40,122 nucleotides of DNA from JAXLQL01 sp046331625 (GTDB lineage Bacteria > Acidobacteriota > Terriglobia > Bryobacterales > Bryobacteraceae): positions 1 to 40,122 of the forward strand of contig JAXLQL010000047.1 in the NCBI GenBank assembly GCA_046331625.1, written 5' to 3'. The translations under genes were made by a program, and so were the position numbers. Below are positions 8,246 to 15,550 of the stretch, piece by piece (positions within the stretch are counted from its first letter, which is position 1; the number at the start of each line of letters is the position of its first letter). The notes under the pieces were generated by a model. That model saw nothing but the letters and a program-made list of their open reading frames with translations. It did no database searches and was not told where the DNA came from.

Positions 8246-9246
8246 GCAGTGCGTGCCTCCGGCATCAGACGGAACCGTTCGATGTTGCGATTGGCGATCG
8301 CTTGGATCGCGGCGATCCGGGAATCGTCCGGTTGGGGTTTGAGCAGATGCGCGAACCGCCTCTGCAGCTTCAGATACTCGGTCACCGGCACGAACTTGCG
8401 TAGCGGCGTGCTGGCCGTCAGTTCGCCGTGCTCGGCCTCGAACAACGGGAACAGCGCAGACTCGACGCCCGCTCGTGCCACTTTGATCGTGTCCGCCGGG
8501 TCAGAACCCCAGCCGAGCGGACACGGCACATGCAAGTGCAGATAGCGCGACCCGCGCATCCCCATCGCCTTCGTCACCTTGTACTCGAGATCGTGGAGAT
8601 TGGCCACTGTGGCCGTGGCCACATAAGGAATCCCGTGAGCCATCGCGATCAGGGGAACGCTCTTGCCTTGTCCGAACGCCGCGCCAGGCGCTTCGCCCGC
8701 CGCGGGGGTGGTGGCCGTCCGCGCAGTGGGCGGCGTGGCGCTCGATCGCTGCACGCCGGTGTTCATGTAGGCTTCGTTGTCGTAGCAGATGTAGAGCACG
8801 TCGTCATTGCGCTCGAACATGCCCGAAAGGCAGCCCATGCCGATGTCGACCGTGCCGCCATCGCCCCCTTGCGCCAACACGCGAATGTCGGTGCGGCCCT
8901 TCGCCTTCAGCGCCGCGGCCACGCCGGTGGCCACGGCGGGAGCATTGCCGAACAGCGAGTGCATCCACGCCACCTGCCACGAGCTTTCCGGATACGGCGT
9001 CGAGAACACCTCCAGGCATCCAGTGGCATTCACTACGATCAGTTTGCCACCGCTCGCGCGCAGCGCCGCGTCCACCGCATAACGAGCTCCGAGCGCTTCC
9101 CCGCAGCCTTGGCAGGCGCGATGTCCCGAGTTGAGGGCGTTGCCGCGGCCGGCGTCTGACTGCACCGTGCGGTCTGACTCGGCGAGTAGGCGATTGCCCA
9201 CGGTGAACGTTCCGGTCTGATAGAACTTCAAAGGTTGAAACGGCAT
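8242..9246 (-). CDS. porB: 2-oxoacid:ferredoxin oxidoreductase, beta subunit (TPP-binding)
   Basis: A 334-residue beta subunit of pyruvate or a related 2-oxoacid:ferredoxin oxidoreductase. The N-terminal HRACQGCGEALGAR motif gives FeS-cluster cysteines, and NATGCLEVFSTPYP follows. The thiamine pyrophosphate/Mg site runs from GDGGTVDIGMGCLSG to CYDNEAYMNTG, the GDG...N pattern of TPP enzymes. A further cysteine in LHVPCPLGW fits the family. The ATG at 9246 has GGAGGAG just upstream, 9 bp after the porA stop. It works with porA and porG to decarboxylate a 2-oxoacid with CoA and reduce an FeS carrier. The substrate (pyruvate versus a branched-chain or other oxoacid) cannot be fixed from sequence alone. 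Confidence 0.92.
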   Translation of the reverse strand: MPFQPLKFYQTGTFTVGNRLLAESDRTVQSDAGRGNALNSGHRACQGCGEALGARYAVDAALRASGGKLIVVNATGCLEVFSTPYPESSWQVAWMHSLFGNAPAVATGVAAALKAKGRTDIRVLAQGGDGGTVDIGMGCLSGMFERNDDVLYICYDNEAYMNTGVQRSSATPPTARTATTPAAGEAPGAAFGQGKSVPLIAMAHGIPYVATATVANLHDLEYKVTKAMGMRGSRYLHLHVPCPLGWGSDPADTIKVARAGVESALFPLFEAEHGELTASTPLRKFVPVTEYLKLQRRFAHLLKPQPDDSRIAAIQAIANRNIERFRLMPEARTA

Positions 9247-9255
9247 CTCTCCTCC

Positions 9256-10509
9256 TCAGAACAGCCCCGAGCCGATCGCACGAACATCGCGGAGAATGTT
9301 TTGCGCCGCCGGACCGGACCGGCGATCGCGCTCCTCGCGCTCGAGCTGGCGCCGCACCGCGGACCAGTTCATATCGAGGAACGTCAGCGGCTCGAGTTCA
9401 CCCGCGATGGCGCGCTCGAGCAGCTTGTGTACCGACTCGGCGCCGATCGAGCGCCCGCCCAAGCCCGCCACTGCCGTGTACACGGTGCTCGGCAACCCGG
9501 CGATCGCCTTGCGAATGTCGCTCGCGAGAATCCCGCCGAGGCCTACCGCGAGGTCCTTCTCGATCACCACGATTCGTGCGGCTTCAGCGAGCGCATCGCG
9601 CATCGCGGCCAAGGGGAACGGGCGGAACGAGCAGATCGAGATCGCCCCGATGGCCACGCCGTCGGCGCGCATGCGGTCGATCACGTCCTGGATCGTGCCG
9701 TTCACTGATCCGAGCGCCACTACGATGGTCTCGGCGCCTTCGGTGCGATAGCCGCGGAACAGCCCACCCGATTGCCGGCCGAAATGCGTGGCGAACTCGG
9801 CGGCTAACTTCGGAATCAGATCGAGCGCTTCCATTTGCTTGTGATGCTGCAGGTAGCGCACTTCCGTGAATGCCTCGGGGCCCACCATGGCTCCAATGGT
9901 TACGGGGTCGGCGGGGTCCAGCACCTGCCGGGGCTCGTATTTGGGCAAAAACGCATCCACCTGTTCCTGTTCCGGGATGTCAACGCGCTCGTAGGCGTGG
10001 GTAAGGATGAATCCATCCATGCAGACCATCACCGGCGTAGAGAGCGCTTCGGCCAGGCGGAAAGCTTGGATGTGCAGGTCAGCCGCTTCCTGGTTGGTTT
10101 CGGCGTGGAGTTGAATCCAGCCCGAATCGCGCATCGACATCGAGTCCGAGTGGTCATTCCAGATGTTGATCGGCGCTCCGATGGCGCGGTTGCCGATCGT
10201 CATGACGATGGGCAGGCCCAAGCCCGAGGTATTGTAGACAGCCTCGGCCATGAACAGCAGCCCCTGACTCGACGTGGCCGTGTACGCTCGGGCGCCCGCG
10301 GCGGAGGATCCGATGGCTACCGACAGCGCGGCGAACTCCGACTCCACATTGATGAACTGGCATCCTTCGAGCTCACGCGTGCGAACCATTTCGGCCAAGT
10401 TCTCGACGATGTGCGTTTGCGGTGTGATCGGATAGGCACAGATCACCTCCGGTCGCGCCAGCGCCACCGCCTCGGCCACGGCGCGCGACCCTTCAATTTG
10501 CTTCCACAC
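9256..10509 (-). CDS. porA: 2-oxoacid:ferredoxin oxidoreductase, alpha subunit
   Basis: A 417-residue alpha subunit. The frame opens at 10566, but GTG at 10509 is preferred: it begins at the conserved N-terminal region (VWKQIEGSRAVAEAVALARP) and has GGGGAGGGG a few bases upstream. It overlaps the end of porG by 17 bp. Family signatures are CAYPITPQTHIVE, the INVESEFAALSVAIGSSAAG stretch, TATSSQGLLFMAE, and the C-terminal half with VVIEKDLAVGLGG. With PorB it forms the catalytic core that binds the oxoacid and TPP. The complete four-part arrangement of the operon makes the assignment firm at family level; substrate preference remains open. Confidence 0.92.
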   Translation of the reverse strand: MWKQIEGSRAVAEAVALARPEVICAYPITPQTHIVENLAEMVRTRELEGCQFINVESEFAALSVAIGSSAAGARAYTATSSQGLLFMAEAVYNTSGLGLPIVMTIGNRAIGAPINIWNDHSDSMSMRDSGWIQLHAETNQEAADLHIQAFRLAEALSTPVMVCMDGFILTHAYERVDIPEQEQVDAFLPKYEPRQVLDPADPVTIGAMVGPEAFTEVRYLQHHKQMEALDLIPKLAAEFATHFGRQSGGLFRGYRTEGAETIVVALGSVNGTIQDVIDRMRADGVAIGAISICSFRPFPLAAMRDALAEAARIVVIEKDLAVGLGGILASDIRKAIAGLPSTVYTAVAGLGGRSIGAESVHKLLERAIAGELEPLTFLDMNWSAVRRQLEREERDRRSGPAAQNILRDVRAIGSGLF

Positions 10510-11086
10510 GGAACCCCTCCCCTTGGGTGATTTCGCGCACCAAGTCGTGCGCAGCTCGGGCGGCATCGCGATTTGACGCAGCCGCGTGTCCGGAAAACTT
10601 CTCTCCGATCGCCTCGATCACCGATTCGAGCCGTAGCACGCCGGTGAGTGCGCAAAATGCCCCCAACAGCGCGATGTTGGGGAGCGGGCGGCCGATATAG
10701 CGCATGGCCAGTTCGGACGCGGGAACGCTGACGATACGCTCGGCTTTGAGCCGCCCCTGGAGCGATTCGAGGCCGAGGTCCGCGAGCTTGCGCGAGGTGT
10801 TCACCAGCAGAAAGCCGTCGGGATTCAAGCCGCTGAACAGGTCCACCTGGGTGACTAGCGTGGCGTCTTGCACGATCAAGGCGTCCGGTTTGCTCACCGG
10901 TTCGCGGAGCCGGATAGGCCCGTCATGGATCCGGCAAAACGCCATCACCGGAGCGCCCATGCGCTCGGAGCCGAAGCTGGGGAATGCCTGCGCGTGCTTG
11001 CCTTCGTCGAACGCCGCCAAAGACAGTAATTCAGCGGCGGTGACCACGCCTTGGCCACCGCGGCCGTGAATTCGGATCTGGAACAC
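10493..11086 (-). CDS. porG: 2-oxoacid:ferredoxin oxidoreductase, gamma subunit
   Basis: A 197-residue gamma subunit, first gene of the por operon. The N-terminus FQIRIHGRGGQGVVTAAELL is the diagnostic gamma-subunit motif, followed by FPSFGSERMGAPVMAFCRI and a C-terminal NIALLGAFCALTG segment. The start codon is GTG at 11086; an ATG at 11103 is out of frame. The gamma domain supports CoA-dependent turnover in this enzyme class. The order gamma-alpha-beta, then the fused flavoprotein, with overlaps or a 9-bp gap, indicates one transcript. The promoter should lie in the 11087-11409 spacer. Confidence 0.9.
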   Translation of the reverse strand: MFQIRIHGRGGQGVVTAAELLSLAAFDEGKHAQAFPSFGSERMGAPVMAFCRIHDGPIRLREPVSKPDALIVQDATLVTQVDLFSGLNPDGFLLVNTSRKLADLGLESLQGRLKAERIVSVPASELAMRYIGRPLPNIALLGAFCALTGVLRLESVIEAIGEKFSGHAAASNRDAARAAHDLVREITQGEGFRVEAN

Positions 11087-11409
11087 GAAGAGCTTCGGTG
11101 CATGCAGCGGGCCATCCAGGGTTACCGTTCAGGCAACTGGTACTGAGGTACCCGGATGACGCTCCCCGCCTACCGGGCGACAGGGCTCGTGGCCGTTTCC
11201 CAATTCGTGCGAGGAGGTGTGGCGGGCGACTGGCCCGGCTTTGGGCTCGCGAGGGCCGGCCGCAAGGCCGTGGAAGACGATCAGGCTGCACGCTCGCCGC
11301 CGGTTGCGGAGTCGACTTCCATCGCGCGTTGACCTGCGCGAGGCCGGCCTGCGATCTCAGTGGAATGCAGTTCGGCGCCGGGCTCTCTCTTTGCGCGGGC
11401 ACTTGGTGA
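11087..11409. other. Spacer upstream of the por operon, with small hairpins
   Basis: No convincing gene in these 323 bp. On the minus strand it must carry the por promoter; I could not pick out a clear -10/-35 pair. Two structured motifs are visible. One is a perfect GGTAC-TGAG-GTACC hairpin at 11140-11153. The other is a CGGCC-GCAA-GGCCG hairpin at 11257-11270, listed separately because a related hairpin occurs at 31143. Confidence 0.4.
11257..11270. repeat. GNRA-loop hairpin repeat, copy 1
   Basis: CGGCC arm, GCAA tetraloop, GGCCG arm, followed by TGGAAGA. The element at 31143-31162 has a GGCC-GCGA-GGCC core with a longer stem and is followed by the related CGGAAGA. Both loops are of the stable GNRA class, which suggests a shared structured repeat. 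Confidence 0.4.
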
Positions 11410-12975
11410 TCAGCGGGGCTGGGTATCCTCGAACCGCTGTCCGGCCCGGCGGTTACCGCGTTTGGCGTTTTGGAGGATCCCGCGCCGGACGAACACGTCG
11501 CGGATCACGGCTTGATTTCGCCCCTCGTTCAGCACGCCGTCAACGGTGACCAGCGCGTTGGCCGCGTCTTCGAACCCGGCATCGCGCGAGATCTGGAAAT
11601 GATGCGCGATCACGAGCTTGTCAGTGGCCTGGCGGCCGAGTTTCAGCCGGATTTCCCAAAGGCATGCTGACCAGATCTCGCCATCGTCGTGGACTTCGTT
11701 CGTCATGTCCTTGGGATATTTCTTGTTGCTGTCGAGGCGGCGCAACGACGGCGGATCGTCGGCTGAATATGCCACCGCGTCCCAACTTCCCACGCACGGG
11801 CGGAGCTTTTCGGGCTTGGTCTCTGCGAAGAAGCTGGCTGCGAGATAATCGCCGAAGCCCTCGCCCATGGAGCCCGCTTCATGGCTCGCGCCGAATCCCG
11901 GCACCTGATCGTCTTGCACGGCGTGGCCGTATTCGTGAAGGATGATCTCGGCGTCTTCGGCGTCATCCACGCCACCGCGCCCGAATTGCAGCGCTTTGGT
12001 CGATGGCGAGTAGAACGAGTTGTCCTCGTTGAGGGGACCCATCACGTTCACCTTGATCGGCTTGTTCAACACATTGTCGAAACCGAGCTGTTGAATGTAG
12101 CGCTGGACGCGGTCAATGTGGAAGTAGACCATCACTTCCTTGAAGCCGTTGTTGTTGCGTTTGAAGAGAAACTTGCCCGAGGTGCTTTTCACCCGGCTGG
12201 GAGTGTTCGCGGTGGAAACGAACGGCCCATCGAGCCTGCCGCCCGGTTTCAGGTCGCGCAAGGTCACATCGATGTACGCGCCATCGGGAATGACAGACGA
12301 GTCTTCGAGGGACGTGTCATTCAACGTGACTACCGGATTCGGATCGAAGACACGGCCTTGCCCCTGCGCTTCTTTGAGCTGATTGTACTGGTGCAGAATC
12401 TCGCCGCTGGCGCCGTCGACGTAGATTCGCATCTCACGCGTGGGTTTTGTGGTTTGCACCACGAGCTTCCAAGCCGGAACGAGGCTTCCTTCGTGCGGAA
12501 AGGTCACTTTCTCCTGTTCGAGCACTTTCATCGAGCCGGCCTTCCCCAAAGCCGCAAGGGCCTTTTCCCGAGCTGCTTCTTCGCTAATCTCGACGGCGCG
12601 GACCGCCGCCTTCTTCTGCACTTCCCCGGGAACAAGGGTATTCAGCACGTGAAACGGACGGCCCTGTTTGTCGATGTCGACCTTGACCCAGCAGCCGGTG
12701 ACCGGAAGTCCCGCATGCTCCTGCTGGAAGAAAACGTGATGACCGAGAATTGTTTCCTTCACTTTGTCGAGGCGGAGCCCTGACAGCTTGGGGTCGATAC
12801 CGAGGCTGGGGGCAAGTTTGCGCAAGAGTTCGCGCGCGATCTTTTCGGGCCTGGCCTTGCTGGGCTTGGATTCGATGTCGAAGATCCGCCGCGGAGTTCC
12901 ATGCGTGGCGTGAGTCTCCACTTTGGCTTTGATCGAGGCGGGCAATGGAGCACGGCGAACTTGGGCTTTGGGCAT
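11410..12975 (-). CDS. M36/thermolysin-type zinc metallopeptidase with FTP/PepSY-like propeptide
   Basis: A 521-residue metallopeptidase. The N-terminal 200 residues look like an FTP/PepSY inhibitory propeptide (for example LRLDKVKETILGHHVFFQQE and GCWVKVDIDKQGRPFHVLNT). The catalytic domain follows, with the zinc motif HEYGH at residues 347-351 in EIILHEYGHAVQDDQ. A downstream GSMGEGFGDYLA supplies the third ligand glutamate, as in fungalysins (M36). The start at 12975 (MPKAQVRRAPLP) is chosen because the 62 upstream residues are antisense-like to the next gene. No signal peptide is visible, which is odd for a peptidase of this class; secretion may use another route, or the true N-terminus may be lost. 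A hairpin terminator separates it from the gene upstream. Confidence 0.85.
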   Translation of the reverse strand: MPKAQVRRAPLPASIKAKVETHATHGTPRRIFDIESKPSKARPEKIARELLRKLAPSLGIDPKLSGLRLDKVKETILGHHVFFQQEHAGLPVTGCWVKVDIDKQGRPFHVLNTLVPGEVQKKAAVRAVEISEEAAREKALAALGKAGSMKVLEQEKVTFPHEGSLVPAWKLVVQTTKPTREMRIYVDGASGEILHQYNQLKEAQGQGRVFDPNPVVTLNDTSLEDSSVIPDGAYIDVTLRDLKPGGRLDGPFVSTANTPSRVKSTSGKFLFKRNNNGFKEVMVYFHIDRVQRYIQQLGFDNVLNKPIKVNVMGPLNEDNSFYSPSTKALQFGRGGVDDAEDAEIILHEYGHAVQDDQVPGFGASHEAGSMGEGFGDYLAASFFAETKPEKLRPCVGSWDAVAYSADDPPSLRRLDSNKKYPKDMTNEVHDDGEIWSACLWEIRLKLGRQATDKLVIAHHFQISRDAGFEDAANALVTVDGVLNEGRNQAVIRDVFVRRGILQNAKRGNRRAGQRFEDTQPR

Positions 12976-12993
12976 GAATCGATGATACAGGAA

Positions 12994-13015
12994 GGGAGCG
13001 GAACGCGCCGCTCCC
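12994..13015 (-). terminator. Rho-independent-type hairpin between the 13031 gene and the metallopeptidase
   Basis: Perfect 8-bp arms GGGAGCGG and CCGCTCCC with a 6-nt loop. On the minus strand the stem is followed by TTCCT, a weak T tract. It begins 15 bp after the stop of the 13031-13468 gene and ends 18 bp before the metallopeptidase start. It would reduce read-through between the two. Confidence 0.55.
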
Positions 13016-13030
13016 CCCTCGACTTTGCAG

Positions 13031-13468
13031 TTAGAACGACAGCCGCGCCGTCTTCCACTCGGCTTTGAACAGTTCGGCCGCACGATCGGCTCCGTTGCGG
13101 ATGATCGAATTGGCCAGCAGGCCCGCGCTGAAGGTTTCCGTGGTGGTGCCGTCAGTGACAACCACCAGCCGTTCGATGGTGCGCGAGAACGGCCCCATCC
13201 ACTTCTTGGTTTCGTCGAGCGAAAGATGCAGGGCCGGCGGCGCGAACGATCGCGCCCAAGCGAGCACCTTCACTCCGGTCTCGTGTGTGGCGAAACCGAG
13301 TGGATTGAGGAACGGCCAGTTGAGATCGATGCCGAACGGACCGCTCCAACGCGCCCGCTCGAAGGTGAACCCGGTTTCGCTACCGTCTTCGCGGTAGGTC
13401 ATTCCGGTCGAGGGATCGAAATAGATCCCCCAATATTCGGGAAGTTCGATGACATCCTGTGGTCGCAT
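13031..13468 (-). CDS. Hypothetical protein, 145 aa
   Basis: A 145-residue soluble protein with no family I recognise. It begins MRPQDVIELPEYWGIYFDPS, is rich in aromatic residues (WGIYF, ARWSGPFG, LNWPFLNP) and ends KAEWKTARLSF. No signal peptide or membrane helix is seen. The ATG at 13468 follows AGGAG with 8-nt spacing. Its leader belongs to a repeat family also found at 30 kb, and the similarity continues into the first codons (MRPQD here, MQNQD there). A terminator-like hairpin follows the gene, so it is probably transcribed separately from the metallopeptidase. Confidence 0.7.
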   Translation of the reverse strand: MRPQDVIELPEYWGIYFDPSTGMTYREDGSETGFTFERARWSGPFGIDLNWPFLNPLGFATHETGVKVLAWARSFAPPALHLSLDETKKWMGPFSRTIERLVVVTDGTTTETFSAGLLANSIIRNGADRAAELFKAEWKTARLSF

Positions 13469-13617
13469 GCGAAATACTCCTCTCGAGGTCTCTCCTGAGC
13501 GGCCCGGGCCGCACAGAGAGCCTGATTCAGGCTATTTGGCAGAGGGTTCGCCGTTGCAAAATCGTTCCCGGCATCCTATAGAAAAGAAAGACGTAACGAA
13601 ATTTCGAAGACACGGGA
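13469..13617 (-). promoter_or_regulatory. Leader-family element, copy 3
   Basis: On the minus strand, CGTGTCTTCGAAATTTCGTT leads through a TTTTC tract to CGATTTTGCAACGGCGAA, in the same order as copies at 3402-3464 and 30047-30108. A perfect AGCCTGA-T-TCAGGCT palindrome (13519-13533) lies between this block and the ribosome binding site. It is directly upstream of the 13468 start and also covers the divergent region ahead of the plus-strand hydrolase. Confidence 0.55.
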
Positions 13618-13648
13618 TGGCCGTTCGGGTGTAGTATCGTTGCTGATC

Positions 13649-14302
13649 GTGCTGCCGCGCCGTCTGTGGATCGCGCTCCTGCCCGCCGCGTTGGCTGGCG
13701 CGGAAGAGAAGGTCTCGTTCGCGACCGGGGACGGTGCGCGCGTTTGCGCGGAGGTATTCGGCCGGGGCAAACGCGCGGTGGTGTTGGCGCACGGCGGCCG
13801 GTTCCAGAAGGAGAGCTGGCGCCCGCAAGCGAGCATCTTGGCGGCGAAGGGATTTCGAGTTCTGGCAATCGACTTTCGCGGATACGGGTGCTCGAGAGGT
13901 CCCGGCGAAGCGCATCACGAGGATGTGCTGGGCGCGGTCCGTTACTTGAAAGCGCACGGAGCTGAGTCCGTGTCCGTGGTGGGCGGTAGTTTCGGAGCCG
14001 GAGCCGCGGGCGACGCATCGATCCGATCGCGGCCCGGCGTGATCGACCGCGTCGTGTTTCTGGGGTACGCGCCGAATCTGCCGGCGGATCAGTTGCATTC
14101 GCGCTCTCTCTTCATCGTGGCTCGCGAAGATTCGAATGGCGCGGGCCCACGGCTGCCCGAGATTCGCGCCCAGTATGACCGGGCGCCCGAACCGAAGGAG
14201 TTGATCGTGCTCGAAGGATCCGCTCACGCTCAGTTCCTGTTTCAAACAGAACATCGCGATCGCGTCATGCGCGAAATCTCGAGATTCCTGCAGAGACCGT
14301 AG
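13649..14302 (+). CDS. Alpha/beta-hydrolase, probably exported
   Basis: About 217 residues. The N-terminus (LPRRLWIALLPAALAGA) has a short basic end, a hydrophobic core and an Ala-x-Ala-like site, so it looks like a signal peptide. AHGGRFQKESW is the oxyanion-loop HG motif. SVVGGSFGAGAAG contains the nucleophile elbow GxSxG, and GSAHAQF near the C-terminus supplies the likely catalytic histidine. The acid is probably in the VAREDSNG strand. The start codon is uncertain: GTG at 13649 or TTG at 13640, with no ATG available. The substrate is unknown. It is the first of three same-strand genes. Confidence 0.78.
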   Translation: MLPRRLWIALLPAALAGAEEKVSFATGDGARVCAEVFGRGKRAVVLAHGGRFQKESWRPQASILAAKGFRVLAIDFRGYGCSRGPGEAHHEDVLGAVRYLKAHGAESVSVVGGSFGAGAAGDASIRSRPGVIDRVVFLGYAPNLPADQLHSRSLFIVAREDSNGAGPRLPEIRAQYDRAPEPKELIVLEGSAHAQFLFQTEHRDRVMREISRFLQRP

Positions 14303-14334
14303 CGCCGCTTTTGGTATCCTGGGCCTTCACGGAC

Positions 14335-14553
14335 ATGACCAAGGTCCAACTCCACTACTCCCTCACTCGACCGCTCGACGATGCGCTGATGCAACGGATC
14401 GCCGAGGCGCCCCGGCTCTTCGGGCTCACGCGCGTCCAACTGGCGCCTTCGCTTTCGGAACTCCTGGTGGAATACGACGCCTCGCGGCTCACGCTCGCGC
14501 AAGTGGAAGCTGCGTTACACCAAGCCGGGCTCCCGGCGCAGCGGAAATCCTGA
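14335..14553 (+). CDS. Small hypothetical protein, 72 aa
   Basis: A 72-residue protein starting MTKVQLHYSLTRPLDDALMQ. Its beta-alpha-beta-beta-alpha-like pattern, with SELLVEYDASRLTLAQVEAA in the second half, resembles small ferredoxin-fold domains of the heavy-metal-associated type, but the CxxC metal site is absent. It lies 32 bp after the hydrolase and 12 bp before the ankyrin gene, so co-transcription is likely. The in-frame start at 14311 is possible but less natural. Function unknown. Confidence 0.6.
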   Translation: MTKVQLHYSLTRPLDDALMQRIAEAPRLFGLTRVQLAPSLSELLVEYDASRLTLAQVEAALHQAGLPAQRKS

Positions 14554-14565
14554 GCGCTGATTCCG

Positions 14566-15216
14566 ATGGAAGACTTTCTCAATGCGGCGCGCGCGGGCGA
14601 TATCGGAAAGCTGCGCTCTCTGCTCGCGGCGGATCCTTCGGTCTTGAATGTCCGCGACGCCAAGGGGCAGAGCGCGTTGATGCTCGCCAAGTATTACCGC
14701 CAAGCGGCCGCGGTGGAGTTCCTGCTCTCGCTGCATCCCACGGTGACGCTCTACGAGGCGTGCGCCGTGGGCGATCTCGCCCGCGTGCGGGAAGCGGTGC
14801 GCTCAGGCGGTGTCCGCGCGATTGATTCGCATGCGGAAGACGGATTCACGCCGCTCGCGCTTGCATGCTTCTTCGGCCAAGTGGAAGTGGCTCGGCTCCT
14901 CATCAACAGCGGAGCCAACATCAACCTCGCCGCGGCTAATGTGATGAAGGTCGCGCCGATTCACGCGGCTGTGGCGGCGCGGGCTACCGAGATCGTGCGC
15001 ATGCTGGTGGAAAACGGAGCCGACGTGAACGTGCGCCAGCAGCAGGGCTGGACTCCGCTTCACGCGGCGGCGCAGAACGGCGACCGCGAGATCGCAAAGA
15101 TGCTGCTCGACAAGGGCGCCGATCGCAACGCGCGCGCCGACAACAATCAAACGGCGGTGGATTTGGCGATGGTCCGGGGAGATGCGGAGACCGTGGCGCT
15201 GCTCGAAGGCGAGTAG
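14566..15216 (+). CDS. Ankyrin-repeat protein
   Basis: A 216-residue protein made of ankyrin repeats of about 33 residues. Clear repeat cores are DGFTPLALACFFGQVEVARL, VAPIHAAVAARATEIVRMLV with NGADVNVRQ, QGWTPLHAAAQNGDREIAKM with KGADRNARA, and a capping repeat QTAVDLAMVRGDAETVALL. The first two repeats are more diverged. No signal peptide or extra domain is visible, so it is probably a cytoplasmic protein-binding scaffold. The partner cannot be inferred. It ends the three-gene plus-strand set and is followed by a hairpin-rich spacer. Confidence 0.88.
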   Translation: MEDFLNAARAGDIGKLRSLLAADPSVLNVRDAKGQSALMLAKYYRQAAAVEFLLSLHPTVTLYEACAVGDLARVREAVRSGGVRAIDSHAEDGFTPLALACFFGQVEVARLLINSGANINLAAANVMKVAPIHAAVAARATEIVRMLVENGADVNVRQQQGWTPLHAAAQNGDREIAKMLLDKGADRNARADNNQTAVDLAMVRGDAETVALLEGE

Positions 15217-15230
15217 GCGAAGAGTAGCTT

Positions 15231-15337
15231 CGGTTGCCCCCGCCACGAAGATGGTGCTGTTCTGAACCGCAAACAACCGAGAGGGTCGGCTGTTTGCGGG
15301 GAGGAGTGACAGCTCCCAGCCGCGACGGGGGCAACCG
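15231..15337. other. Nested inverted repeats; candidate structured RNA or repeat element
   Basis: An outer perfect 12-bp inverted repeat pairs CGGTTGCCCCCG (15231-15242) with CGGGGGCAACCG (15326-15337). Inside it, CCGCAAACA (15267-15275) pairs with TGTTTGCGG (15291-15299), with a further CCGA/TCGG pair in its loop. A small GGAG/CTCC hairpin lies at 15303-15316. Just outside, CCTTCG and CGAAGG (15340-15357) form another hairpin. No ORF fits the spacer 15217-15550. This could be a structured non-coding RNA, a palindromic mobile repeat, or an elaborate terminator. Confidence 0.5.
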
Positions 15338-15442
15338 GTCCTTCGAATGGCCGAAGGCGCTGGAACTTCCGTTGCACCGCGCGGGGAGCGCTGGCTCCTG
15401 ACTCCGCTGGCGAAGGGACGCTGGCTGCCGGATCCGTTTTGA

Positions 15443-15478
15443 GACCTGCCCGTAACCAGGGCGGTCTTGGTTGTTATA
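15443..15478 (+). terminator. Possible rho-independent terminator
   Basis: Arms GACC(T)GCCC and GGGCGGTC with one bulged T and a GTAACCA loop, followed on the plus strand by TTGGTTGTTAT. It could end transcripts from the ankyrin gene set. The T tract is interrupted, so this is a weak call. Confidence 0.35.
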
Positions 15479-15550
15479 GTGCCGTTCCGAGATCTTGCGT
15501 TACAACAAGACCGCTCATATTGTGAGGGAAGCTACGAACGGCGTCAACAG

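Noticed and set aside
7244..8545. 433-codon plus-strand open frame
   Set aside because: Antisense to the GltD-like flavoprotein and porB; it is a codon-bias shadow.
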